Below are positions 40,301-47,986 of a stretch of 64,000 nt of DNA, piece by piece (within the stretch, counting starts at the first letter, position 1; every line of letters begins with the position of its first letter). The notes under the pieces were generated by a model. It saw only the letters and a list, made by a program, of their open reading frames with translations, made no database searches and was not told the DNA's origin. Origin of the DNA: Tribonema minus (lineage: Eukaryota > Sar > Xanthophyceae > Tribonematales > Tribonemataceae); contig JAFCMP010000516.1 of NCBI GenBank assembly GCA_017506865.1, positions 310,001-374,000 on the forward strand, in the 5' to 3' direction. The translations under genes were made by a program, and so were the position numbers.

Positions 40301-43300
40301 GTGTGCCTTCAGGGTAGGGCTCATGGTAGCCCAGGCACTCCATCACCTGTTCAGGCGAGAGTATCAATGCGTCCTTTGCAGGACCGGCATCCTTGGCTCT
40401 CTGTACGTACCTTGTGGGACCCTTGCCAGGTTGGCGAGTCACAGGGCTAGGCAGTGGCATGTCAGTAGAAAGCACGCCAGCACGGTGCGGTTGACGAGGA
40501 TCCCAGTAAAATGTGTCCTCCATGCAACCAGTGCAATCGCGCACAGTCTTTGGGGTACTGCTGCGAAAGCGCTCATTCAACAGGGCATTCAGGCGGGCAA
40601 AACGTGCAGGGGTGGCCTGGGTGTTGCACGCAGACACAGTATAGATGCGCTCGCGTGAACTTCCACCATCAACATCAGTGCCACGAAATTGCACCTCAAA
40701 GGTCGAATACCCCGCCTGACGCATGTGGCCGTCGGCGCAGCCCCATGCCCCAGACAACAGCATTCGAGGCACATTCTCGTGAAAGACCAATTTTGGCCGT
40801 ACATTTACAGCAAGCTGTGCAACGGAGGGCAACACGCTGGCCGCTTCGCCTTCAACGCCCTTGCCCGAGGGCGAGAAGTCAACACATGGGGCAGTGACCC
40901 AGAATGCATCGGGTTCCAGCTGCTTGAGGCGCTTGAGCACTGCTGGACTGGCGATGTCTGCACATAGAACTTCTGTGCCAGGGAACTGGTGCTTGTACGC
41001 CTCGCATGTGTATTCGGCCCTATCTACAGCAAGGACCACTTCAGCCTTGACACCTGTGTGTCTGGCAAAGTCCTCTAACCCCCTATGTACACCCCCCATT
41101 CCGCAACAAAGCTCTGCCACTCGCAGTGGTCTGGCCGTCACGTCGGGTTCTCCGTCGTGAGCGCACGCATCCCCCTTCCTAGTCTGCAAGTGCACGAAAG
41201 TGTCACGGGGGGTGGCGCACAGATCGGAAGCAAGGTCAGTGAGATCGGCATTCCCACTTACTGCTGTAGACGCCGCGCACGGCACGCTGCGTTTGCGCTT
41301 TGCGTCAGCTCTGGCGTCGGTGTCATGGTCATTGCACCTAGCCACGCAACAGGCGCACATGATAGCTGCTAGCACGCGAGTACCGACCTCACGGCTTAGC
41401 AAATGGTTACGCGTGCCAGTGACTTCGCAGGCTGCGGGATCAGCCTCTGGGTTCACCTGAGCAGTTGCATCACCGGCCACTTTGCTAGCCTCTGGGGATG
41501 CGCGTGCAACTTGAACTTGAAGTTTGTGGCAGTGAGCATCGGGACCCGCCTTGGATTGCACACGCGCAGGCTCATGCTCAAGCATGCCACTCATGAAGTT
41601 TGCAGAAGACTTAGTGTCATAGGACTCACTTTTCTGCTTCTTGTTGCCCCTCAGCTTCTCCAGCCTGGCCTGAAGCTGATCATGCGGCTTCCCTTCCTTC
41701 TTGAGCTTCTCCAGCCGCTTCTTGAGCCAGGGCACGCAGACGCTCTTGTGGGCCGTCAGCTCTCCGCGTGCCACCTCCTTGCTACACCCCCAGCACGCCA
41801 TTTTCACGGAAGGGTCGAGCTCCTTCTTGGGAGTGCCCTTTGGCTTAGCGGCAGCTGGCGTGCTCTTGGTCGGGGTTGGGGTGATGGCGGCGAGGCTAGA
41901 CGGCGTCTCGTCGTCGCTGAGGTCCATGTCGCCGTCGTCCGTGCGTAGGTTGTGAGCTCGCGCCCGCTTACCGGCGGTGGCGCCGAACTCGACTGCTGCT
42001 GCCGTGGCTGAGTGAAGGCTCTTGATCGCGGTCAGGTTGGCGCAGAACGTGTCCTTCTGCGTGACGTTGAGGGACGCGTACAGGTCTTGGGTGCGGTCCA
42101 CCATGCGGTTCCAGTCCTCGCGCATCAGCTGCATTTGGTGGAAGAGCTGCTTGAGAGGCTGCGCCATCGCCGCGAAGTAGTAGGACTTGAGCAGGCTAGC
42201 GTCAGCGGAGGACATGTTCGAGGTGCGCTGCGACGCCTTGAGAAGCTTGGTGGCGAACTCGCGGGGGGTCTGCTGCGGCTCCCAGGGCATGTTTGCGAGC
42301 TCCATCATCGCGTCTGCGCGGCCGCTGGGGTTGTCGTAAAGCTCCTGTATGGCGTCCCATATCTCGTTGTAGGACATCTCCCCGCAGGTGTGCACCTTCT
42401 CCTCTCCAGTGACGGGGTCCTTGCGCACGTTGATGATCGAGCCCTGCTGCTCCGCCGTCAGGCACTTGCGCAGCGCGTAGACCCAATGGCGCGTCGGCAC
42501 GCGGTTGTACTCGGCAGCTTGTTCAAACTGCCGGCGAGAGGTCGTGGTGGCGCCGACGTCCAGGGTGATTGGGATCGCCGTAGGGCTGAAGTAGCGCTGC
42601 CAGCTAGTGTCTTCGCGCTGAGCGTCGGGGGGCGCGCTGCCGCTCGTGGCGGGTGACGTGCCAACGGTGGCGCTGAGCAGGGGGGGCGCGTTGCCGTTCG
42701 CGACGCCGTAGGGACTCCCGCTGGCGCGCGCTCCCATGCCGAACGGAGTAGTGGTCTGTGGGGGCGCGAAGGGAAGGCCCGTGCCGGTGAGGCCGACGCT
42801 GGGGTCCTCTCGAAGGTCGCGCGCGTCCCACTGCGCCGCATCGGCCAGCAGGCGCGGGGCAGTCTCCTGCACGAACTGGTGCAGCGCTGGGGGCCCGGCG
42901 CGCTTGGCCTCCAGCAGGTACTCCTTGATGCGCGTGTAGCGGTGCAGGCGCTCGACGAGCAGGTGGTGGTTACGCGACAGGATCGCCTGCTGCCGTCGCA
43001 CGACCTCCAAGCGGTGAGCGTACTCAGCCTCCTGCCCCTGCAGCAGCGAGAGCTGCAGCTGCGAGGGGTTCACCACAGGGCTGGGGCGGCTGTTACGACG
43101 GTCGCGCTCGACGGCGGCGGCGCGCTGCTCGGCGTCCTTGAGCTCGCGCTCGGCCACGTGGCTGCTCTCGAGGGTGGTGTTGATGCGTTGATCCAGCGCG
43201 CGCTCAAGCTCCTGGACCGTCGCTTCCAGCTCTGCCGCGGTGGGCACCGCAGTGAGGGAAGGAGGCAGAGTCGTGCGCGTGGCGAAAGGGTCTGGTGCGT

Positions 43301-44843
43301 GGTAGAAGGGCGCGAAGCCTGGCGTGAAGGAGGGGCGCGCTGATGAGGCCGGCGGACGAGTGCCGAGAAATGAGACGGGGGACGTCATCTCGGCCGCCTC
43401 CTTGACGGCGCGTCCGGCGCGCTTGGCCTCCAGCAGGTACTCCTTGATGCGCGTGTAGCGGTGCAGGCGCTCGACGAGCAGGTGGTGGTTACGCGACAGG
43501 ATCGCCTGCTGCCGTCGCACGACCTCCAAGCGGTGAGCGTACTCAGCCTCCTGCCCCTGCAGCAGCGAGAGCTGCAGCTGCGAGGGGTTCACCACAGGGC
43601 TGGGGCGGCTGTTACGACGGTCGCGCTCGACGGCGGCGGCGCGCTGCTCGGCGTCCTTGAGCTCGCGCTCGGCCACGTGGCTGCTCTCGAGGGTGGTGTT
43701 GATGCGTTGATCCAGCGCGCGCTCAAGCTCCTGGACCGTCGCTTCCAGCTCTGCCGCGGTGGGCACCGCAGTGAGGGAAGGAGGCAGAGTCGTGCGCGTG
43801 GCGAAAGGGTCTGGTGCGTGGTAGAAGGGCGCGAAGCCTGGCGTGAAGGAGGGGCGCGCTGATGAGGCCGGCGGACGAGTGCCGAGAAATGAGACGGGGG
43901 ACGTCATCTCGGCCGCCTCCTTGACGGCGCGTCCGGCGCGCTTGGCCTCCAGCAGGTACTCCTTGATGCGCGTGTAGCGGTGCAGGCGCTCGACGAGCAG
44001 GTGGTGGTTACGCGACAGGATCGCCTGCTGCCGTCGCACGACCTCCAAGCGGTGAGCGTACTCAGCCTCCTGCCCCTGCAGCAGCGAGAGCTGCAGCTGC
44101 GAGGGGTTCGCCACAGGGCTGGGGCGGCTGTTACGACGGTCGCGCTCGACGGCGGCGGCGCGCTGCTCGGCGTCCTTGAGCTCGCGCTCGGCCACGTGGC
44201 TGCTCTCGAGGGTGGTGTTGATGCGTTGATCCAGCGCGCGCTCAAGCTCCTGGACCGTCGCTTCCAGCTCTGCCGCGGTGGGCACCGCAGTGAGGGAAGG
44301 AGGCAGAGTCGTGCGCGTGGCGAAAGGGTCTGGTGCGTGGTAGAAGGGCGCGAAGCCTGGCGTGAAGGAGGGGCGCGCTGATGAGGCCGGCGGACGAGTG
44401 CCGAGAAATGAGACGGGGGACGTCATCTCGGCCGCCTCCTTGACGGCGCGTCCCGCGAGCTGAGCCAGGGCGCCCTCTGGCATCAGCGGCAGGGCGCGAC
44501 GCAGCCCTTGCAGTATCTCGTTGAAGTCGGGTTGAGGAGCGGAGGTCGTAGGCGGGACGCCAAGACCCGCGCCGGAGGGGTCCGTGGAAGCAGGGAGCGA
44601 CACCGGGGCGGCTCCGGTTGCGGGGGCGGTGGTGGTCGCCGTCAGTGCGACGGTCGAGGGGGCGGCGCTCGACGTCGCTGATGAGGTTAGACCGGCCGAC
44701 GACGTGAAGGGTTGCGTCGCCGGCTGCTGCTCGGGGGGCACGAGCGCTTGCTGCTGCACACGGCCACCGTTCCCTTCGCCTCCCGGGGTCGTTCCAGCCT
44801 CCCCGGAGCTGTCCGTCGCCGATCTTGATACGCTATCCGCCAT
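34359..44843 (-). CDS. Gag-MTase-PR-RT-RH-IN-chromodomain polyprotein (3,494 aa)
   Basis: A single ORF encoding all retrotransposon functions without a frameshift. Approximate residues: 131-650 triplicated coiled-coil-rich segment; 750-965 gag-like core; 1017-1036 CWGC...H...C zinc finger; 1240-1540 DNA methyltransferase; D1734 of the protease (LVDCGAE, where DTG/DSG is usual); RT from about 2135 with YVDD at 2261-2264; RNase H with HTDAS (D2416); integrase with an HHCC finger (about 2850-2890) and D2916, D2976, E3012 (exact DD35E); GPY/F-like FTGPWRLI; chromodomain about 3218-3256 (LQRILDRRANEDGSWSYKWL); two further beta-barrel-like modules at about 3300-3350 (WRVRYTDGIWEDL) and 3392-3470. 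All catalytic motifs look intact, so the element may be active. The start is the first ATG after a 668-nt leader. Confidence 0.93.
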   Translation of the reverse strand: MADSVSRSATDSSGEAGTTPGGEGNGGRVQQQALVPPEQQPATQPFTSSAGLTSSATSSAAPSTVALTATTTAPATGAAPVSLPASTDPSGAGLGVPPTTSAPQPDFNEILQGLRRALPLMPEGALAQLAGRAVKEAAEMTSPVSFLGTRPPASSARPSFTPGFAPFYHAPDPFATRTTLPPSLTAVPTAAELEATVQELERALDQRINTTLESSHVAERELKDAEQRAAAVERDRRNSRPSPVANPSQLQLSLLQGQEAEYAHRLEVVRRQQAILSRNHHLLVERLHRYTRIKEYLLEAKRAGRAVKEAAEMTSPVSFLGTRPPASSARPSFTPGFAPFYHAPDPFATRTTLPPSLTAVPTAAELEATVQELERALDQRINTTLESSHVAERELKDAEQRAAAVERDRRNSRPSPVVNPSQLQLSLLQGQEAEYAHRLEVVRRQQAILSRNHHLLVERLHRYTRIKEYLLEAKRAGRAVKEAAEMTSPVSFLGTRPPASSARPSFTPGFAPFYHAPDPFATRTTLPPSLTAVPTAAELEATVQELERALDQRINTTLESSHVAERELKDAEQRAAAVERDRRNSRPSPVVNPSQLQLSLLQGQEAEYAHRLEVVRRQQAILSRNHHLLVERLHRYTRIKEYLLEAKRAGPPALHQFVQETAPRLLADAAQWDARDLREDPSVGLTGTGLPFAPPQTTTPFGMGARASGSPYGVANGNAPPLLSATVGTSPATSGSAPPDAQREDTSWQRYFSPTAIPITLDVGATTTSRRQFEQAAEYNRVPTRHWVYALRKCLTAEQQGSIINVRKDPVTGEEKVHTCGEMSYNEIWDAIQELYDNPSGRADAMMELANMPWEPQQTPREFATKLLKASQRTSNMSSADASLLKSYYFAAMAQPLKQLFHQMQLMREDWNRMVDRTQDLYASLNVTQKDTFCANLTAIKSLHSATAAAVEFGATAGKRARAHNLRTDDGDMDLSDDETPSSLAAITPTPTKSTPAAAKPKGTPKKELDPSVKMACWGCSKEVARGELTAHKSVCVPWLKKRLEKLKKEGKPHDQLQARLEKLRGNKKQKSESYDTKSSANFMSGMLEHEPARVQSKAGPDAHCHKLQVQVARASPEASKVAGDATAQVNPEADPAACEVTGTRNHLLSREVGTRVLAAIMCACCVARCNDHDTDARADAKRKRSVPCAASTAVSGNADLTDLASDLCATPRDTFVHLQTRKGDACAHDGEPDVTARPLRVAELCCGMGGVHRGLEDFARHTGVKAEVVLAVDRAEYTCEAYKHQFPGTEVLCADIASPAVLKRLKQLEPDAFWVTAPCVDFSPSGKGVEGEAASVLPSVAQLAVNVRPKLVFHENVPRMLLSGAWGCADGHMRQAGYSTFEVQFRGTDVDGGSSRERIYTVSACNTQATPARFARLNALLNERFRSSTPKTVRDCTGCMEDTFYWDPRQPHRAGVLSTDMPLPSPVTRQPGKGPTRYVQRAKDAGPAKDALILSPEQVMECLGYHEPYPEGTLTQRRKWAADLVQPAAVSALMQCVHAVASLPNCWERPAPAGPDVTPGEVTVHDHTAPPPEWVVDASQPALLRIAGTCSSALGSAANWCWEKGRAFLASLRQGEPLQLNEVQWQRGDDESDSDSDSPRVTVEPAVPQSTATPKTPMVEESANPDSDSATPLQTRMTLHELKPRWAARGKAPMPLHRVTPVGRPRKNGFVHMTMRTQVGDAVQEFGLDTLVDCGAEAEFINKDSAHKLPPGTICPLADGDFTTVELADAKKSVPVEGVVHAQVRFKDHLLTHRFYVVDLPYQAILGSNFFGKYGSVISYEHGMKFYPAGSSGPAVPMRERARVGALEPPEANSIKIGSARVHTKDKPVLPERKYLLRAASNQVIDADTAHTLEVVSHPPLQCTGPVEVLLTPDVPEAVTAVNKLAEQGVVLLDSVDTAMPNKPLRLMAENTSTMPVLIRKGAILGAVEAPEMVCGLDVDQETLTANLTRIALSRLSSDPPTVNQVKPSSNPTATTQAEAERTAHRRKVAEEHNATLELCTDEELADVLKRDGKVIPMLEERDKDGVKYYDRVMEVLRRRRAAFAKDPKNPRVTDRFDMDIDTGDAAPIADKARRWAEREAKINFQAIQDERKHGQIRPASGPWASNPVLVAQKGKIRFCVDYRPLNKVTRRDEYGLGNMEDLIQKVASSRIFSALDFASGYRQIPMTKESSCKTAFRGPDGSLWEYKVAPFGLVCLPSSFTRCMHELLGAARQTHACVYVDDVLVHSKGLEDHIAHLDDVLRRVEEYGMSVSRHKCQLFAEEVTYLGHKVGRYGIRPCEDKVKAMVDMMPPLGKDGKVDKRLMQVLMGCFNYYRRYIHRFASIAAPLMECTRDGADMTWNKRRRDALAELKRAMSSAPVIMHPDFDLPFIVHTDASKLAVAGVLSQFVPLEKLRERHKDFPWAHTRRAKTVDGKPAREVVVAFYSKVNSVQDAKLGATALECLAVVLALNNFRSYVWGRPVTVMTDASALRWLLKLNNHNSKLLHWAMRLQEYDVMVVHRPGKDNGNADCPSRMPQMTEILGPREYDHADEQWPDCTDAGPAPPTGVRFESEEVVDSPTNIGRIGAYASYPDGPGMRFNKVAQVSPDLSEAMLKLNPAQVQDALFDTSLESSSGDAVLFKEEGGEQPEQSEPELQELALASMLCNLRTGVYPDGVWDSCASLLAQQTGERTETENCESSSEQEPQLQVDMMSVDSPVQPPAPATSEHPGDLAGGSSGQPAMLERDKFVQWQGRDSFCMAVRNYLEDRNEPSDAKLAKFIPQNQEFFTLEPDGLLVHFAASRPKRGALITQWVTPEALKPLVLRMCHDDGSAQHPSTAATHAKVFENFYWRGMGADIRDYVRSCIACQQTKPQTTAQYKQVLMPPQRMWQRLHVDFTEPGVISLEGHRYLLAIVEARSGYCWIFPTKKRSAAEVAPLLAKVLLECGTLVEELCSDGAKEFVGALVTSLCRAFAVQKVETSAYHPQSNGVAENLNGRVKRALARVCSHYQNRWHEQVDIVQFALRNTPREETGLTPFFCVFGREARFPLDALISKPECTTDLHIEVKRLQENLKLAESVIGEALSSRAERIQARNDKIQRTLHVSVGDYVWVKKPPSEGRASGLEERFTGPWRLIAPYGDSGLSFQCQLNGARVRLTDAHVENMKPYHPRPARLVSDGVHAAVDPEQLKELDLDQRLQRILDRRANEDGSWSYKWLARDGTSSEWIHEKEFAESFIVPSWVLDTFHALYEIQHEGHMPSYAERPSPREDRSLPKDEALKRYPCGTQVVRQISGADPETTEYIWGQVRDFVRFKWRVRYTDGIWEDLTSAQVRSGKLLAEGVRDRLRRLARERDKPDPAEHAADITADPPPGVRVTVCPHVPTNFGPLYVGQVLRYRFPTGWSRGKLLRHISSNRERGEHVFDVEFPNTRGNRPMARRLKLRQEYYRDDRNAEPSSWNLLLAQEVIEQPETPTLP
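40225..41135 (-). other. C5-cytosine DNA methyltransferase domain within the polyprotein
   Basis: Residues about 1237-1540 contain the ordered motifs of the family. Motif I AELCCGMGG (E1244) and the acidic residue of motif II (VLAVDRAEYTCEAY) bind S-adenosylmethionine. Motif IV is TAPCVDFSPSGKG with catalytic Cys1320. Motif VI is HENVP (E1356). Motif VIII is SSRERIY (R-E-R at 1397-1399). Motif IX/X-like sequence is LSPEQVMECLGY and LVQPAAVSALM. The predicted product is 5-methylcytosine in DNA. Target sequence is unknown, and no PWWP, BAH, ADD or UBA accessory domain is visible. The domain sits between the gag zinc finger and protease, in frame with both. Confidence 0.88.
42895..44451 (-). repeat. 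Three 519-bp tandem repeats inside gag
   Basis: Three head-to-tail copies, 519 bp (173 codons) each, starting at 42895, 43414 and 43933 and nearly identical. One visible difference is A versus V in SPV(A/V)NPSQ. Each encodes a segment from GRAVKEAAEMTSPVSFLGTR to RIKEYLLEAKRAG with a predicted coiled coil (ATVQELERALDQRI, ERELKDAEQRAAAVERDRR). Frame is preserved, so gag is extended by 346 residues relative to a single-copy version. Confidence 0.95.
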
Positions 44844-45497
44844 GATTCTCCTTATGTACTCCCGTTACGCTTGTTGCAGGTCGCTCTGCATGACATAGCA
44901 ATGACAACATGTCCCGTGCATGCGTACGTCAGGCAGGCTCTCGCCCCTCGGATACAGCATGTTTGACATGATTGCCAAGACACTTTGCCCATGATTAAAT
45001 CCAGCTGTCAACACCCCCTCTTTGCAGAAGACGCTGAATCTTCAGTGGGTGTATTGCTGGGCCTGCATCGGCTATGTAAAATGCCTAGCAGTCAGGGCTG
45101 GGTAGCAACGACGTTCCCGGCGTCGTCCAGGCCTGTACGCAGCAGTGTGATCAGTACTACCGCGTGCCTTCCTTGCCATGAGGACTACCGCTGTAGCACC
45201 CGTTCGACAGTGTCCAGTCGTAAGAGGGTTGAGCGCACATGCGATGTTGCTACGAGCATGCATGTCGCGGCTCCAGGTGCAACGTTCCGAGTTCGGCCTT
45301 TGATCGCCGCGTTGCATGTCATGCAGATCTGAGTTGTTCCGTTGCAAACACTGTGCCGCTACTCGTCGGGCTAAGCGCAGTAGCAAGCCTGGCATGGTAG
45401 TGTGCAACTCATCAATGCAACTTCTCTGGGAGGACGTCACATTGGGTATACGGCGCGCTAAAAGTGATTCCGCGCTACGCTGGTGTTATCCCGAGAG

Positions 45498-45512
45498 TTG
45501 GAGCTGAGCCAT
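45498..45512 (-). other. Primer-binding site with self-complementarity to the LTR
   Basis: On the sense strand the interior begins TGGCTCAGCTCCAAC directly after the 5' LTR. The 14 bases TGGCTCAGCTCCAA are the exact reverse complement of TTGGAGCTGAGCCA inside the LTR (sense strand; plus coordinates 45644-45657). I see no tRNA 3' end that fits naturally. This is the arrangement used by Tf1/sushi-type elements, where the 5' end of the element's own RNA folds back as primer. Confidence 0.7.
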
Positions 45513-45873
45513 GATCCGAAAGGAAAGGCCTCTGGGGATGCTCCATGAGCAGGCCAAGCCCTTCTGGGAAACAGGAGCTCACTCTCAGGATGTAGGCTAA
45601 CCACTTGCATGGAGAAAAGACCACACACCTGGTGTATCGGTGATGGCTCAGCTCCAATGAGTCCCTGCTGTCCAGCAGCTGGCTAGCAAGAGTTAGTACC
45701 CAAGCAAGCCACAGAGATGCTGCCCCAGATTGTTCTGTGCAAGTAGTTCCTGGAACAGTCCAAGCAAATTCCTAGGAACGGTCCTCAGGTGAACTGGCCT
45801 GAAGTACACTTGTACAGTACAGTCAAAGGTGTACACAGCACTTGAACTGCACTGTGACATGGACTTTGTATCA
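45512..45873 (-). repeat. 5' LTR of the retrotransposon (362 bp)
   Basis: Identical to the copy at 33689-34050. If self-priming is correct, RNA should start near plus coordinate 45657-45660, dividing the LTR into about 216 bp U3 and about 146 bp R plus U5. No clear TATA box is seen at the expected distance. Confidence 0.95.
45644..45657 (-). promoter_or_regulatory. Predicted self-primer segment / transcript 5' end in the LTR
   Basis: The sense strand reads TTGGAGCTGAGCCA, complementary over 14 bases (15 including the LTR-terminal A) to the primer-binding site. Cleavage after CCA would let extension copy the LTR terminus starting TG, as required. The same word in the 3' LTR is at 33821-33834. 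Confidence 0.6.
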
Positions 45874-46679
45874 ATTGCAACCATGACTCAATCGGATGAT
45901 GATCATGGCCAATTATTACCGTTACGGTAACGGTGATGCAGCGACTGGCAGCAGGCTCACTGACAGGCTGTCAGTGAGCTCAGCCTGTTATTGTTATAGT
46001 CTATTAGATAAATACTCAATAAGTTGTCAATGAGCAGTCTTCAAGTAACTTTTGTCAATGACTGGATTGGGATGACCACGTTAAAATTTGCCAAACTCAA
46101 TATTGAAATTCAATTTGATTGCAGTAGAAATGTTTGCTCTTTCAATTTGCAATCGCCAGACTGTCAGTGAGTCTGGCACAGTCACTCACAGTGACTGACA
46201 GTCTCAGGCTGTCAGTGAGTGTCGCACTGACGCAGACTCTCGGAGATGACACATTGAATCGCCGAGCTGGCACTAGGATTATCATCATAATTATTGTTCA
46301 ATTTGTCAAGTTTCGAATTGTTTTTCATGGTTCAAGTTGGAGTCTGACTCCACTGCAGTGCCTGCCAGTGGTTATACATAAACTTTTCAGACACTGTGTC
46401 ACTGCCACTGGCAGTGTCAGGCCCCACACGTACTGACCCTTTCAATGGGCGCGACAACTTGTCATCGCATTTGCTCAGCTCACTGACAGTTGTGATTATA
46501 CTATCACTGTCAGTAGTAGGCAGTGCCAGGTAATAGACTTTCATAAGTTATTATCATTCACTTACTAACAGTCTAAGAGATGTCTTTGGCTACTATAGCG
46601 AATAAGTTAATATCTTTTTTGAATAAGTATGTTTGAAATTCATCTTTAAAAAAGTAAAGTAGACTGTACTGTAGCAGCA

Positions 46680-46960
46680 AAAAAAGTTTTTTTCGTGAAC
46701 TCACTAATAGGATGCTCGAGATCTCGAGATGTTAATAATCCATATTGAACTTGGACTTGAACGTAAGCAGTTTTTCAAGTAGAGAAGTTTAACTTAGAAT
46801 TGAAGTTTGAGCAGTGAGCGGTCACTGTGCTCATCACTGAGTCATCACCAGCTTTATCTCCACGGCAGCCCTTCACCTTTGGATCATAATCTCAACATCA
46901 TGTTGAAACGCAGCAATGACTGATGGCAGGGTCCAACTCTAAGTGAAACCAAATTTCAAG
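46680..46960 (+). repeat. Diverged relative of the 30058-30484 element
   Basis: The shared core TTGAACTTGGACTTGAAC (46745 versus 30223) is followed by comparable sequence through AACATCATGTTGAAA and GGCAGGGT(C/T)CAAC. The copy at 46.7 kb lacks the gggtcccgtt inverted repeats at its ends, so it is truncated or a different subfamily. Confidence 0.65.
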
Positions 46961-47545
46961 TTGGCCATAATGATTGTGGAAGTGGTTGTATGCTAGGTGA
47001 CCGTCGTCAAGCTGACAGACTGTCAGTGGGTCACTCTGTGGTTACACTTCCCAACCCAAGGCAAAATTCAACTACAGTAACTGTAACAGTAACTTCTGTA
47101 ACTGTAAGCATCAAGTTTAACTTACTGATAGCGTACCTGAGATCAAATTGAATGACAGTGCGCTTGCTTTAACTCAGTCTGTCGGACTATGATGATGGTA
47201 GCACCCCCCGGGCCGCCGGCCCGGCGCCGCTGGCGGGTCACCGTCAGCCTGAGGCTCAGCTATTATACTAGTACGTGATGTCCAATATAGTGTTACACTG
47301 TGACATGTCAGACTCTGCAGTCACTGACGGTAGTGCCCACTCAGTGGCTCAGGCTGGTGGCACTCAAAGACCCGATGACTGTATCATAATGCCCGGCAGG
47401 GCCTGGCTGGTTCAGCTGTAACACGGCTAACAGTCTCAGGGGCTACATACGGTGACCGGGTGAGTGAGTCAGTGAGGCTGAGCGGCTGAGGGCCTGAGGG
47501 CCTGAGGGCCTGAGGAGGCTCGGAGCGGCTCGGAGCCTCCCGGCC

Positions 47546-47986
47546 CCCTGGGATCCGCTCCGCTCATCCGCGACCCTGAAACCCAAAAAGCAACCGAGCA
47601 CTTATGCTATAGTGAGGTCAGTCAAGACACTCAAACTGTTGAAGTTTGATAATAGTAGGTTGTTGGCCTCACTCAGATGCACCAGGAGAGCTGTTGCTTG
47701 TTGAAGTTGAGACGGGTGGAGCCGTGCTATTGCACGTTGAGCAGTGATATGAAAGTTGAAGTTAGCATGAAGTTGAAGTATGAATATCACCGTTGAAGTA
47801 CAATAACACATCAGGATCAACGTCAACTTCAACAAGTGAGTAGTCAGCAGATGCCCCTGACATAGGGCTACAGCATGCCACAACCCAACTTTAATAACAG
47901 GTCTGCCCTGGAGACTTCACTATAGCATAAGTGCTCGGTTGCTTTCTGGGTTTCAGGGTCGCGGATGAGCGGAGCAGATCCCTGGG
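47546..47986. mobile_element. MITE/foldback element with 74-bp inverted repeats
   Basis: Left arm 47546-47619 (cccctgggatccgctccgct ... tatgctatagtgaggtc) and right arm 47913-47986 are reverse complements with about four mismatches. They enclose about 290 bp of unrelated AT-rich sequence. No transposase is present. Flanks both contain TCCCG close to the ends, but a clean target duplication could not be fixed. Confidence 0.75.

Larger units (their letters stand above)
33689..45873 (-). mobile_element. Full-length Ty3/gypsy chromovirus carrying a DNA methyltransferase
   Basis: A complete LTR retrotransposon of 12,185 bp on the minus strand. It has identical-looking 362-bp LTRs (TG...CA), a 4-bp target-site duplication ATTG (33685-33688 and 45874-45877), a putative self-complementary primer-binding site, a polypurine tract, and one uninterrupted 3,494-codon ORF. 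Domain order is gag (with a triplicated segment), zinc finger, C5-cytosine methyltransferase, aspartic protease, reverse transcriptase, RNase H, integrase, chromodomain, then two Tudor/chromo-barrel-like modules. Integrase downstream of RNase H plus the chromodomain places it in the chromovirus branch of Ty3/gypsy. Intact ORF plus indistinguishable LTRs indicate very recent insertion. Cytosine methyltransferases captured by retrotransposons have been described in a few algae and dinoflagellates, so the principle is known; this copy is an apparently functional example. Confidence 0.95.

Noticed and set aside
42879-44381. Plus-strand ORFs of 133-154 codons repeated three times
   Set aside because: Antisense shadows of the triplicated gag segment of the minus-strand polyprotein.
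45482-45511. tRNA-primed PBS
   Set aside because: TGGCTCAGCTCCAAC starts with TGG like a tRNA-type PBS, but I could not match it to a plausible tRNA end, whereas it matches the element's own LTR over 14 bases. A tRNA search would settle it.
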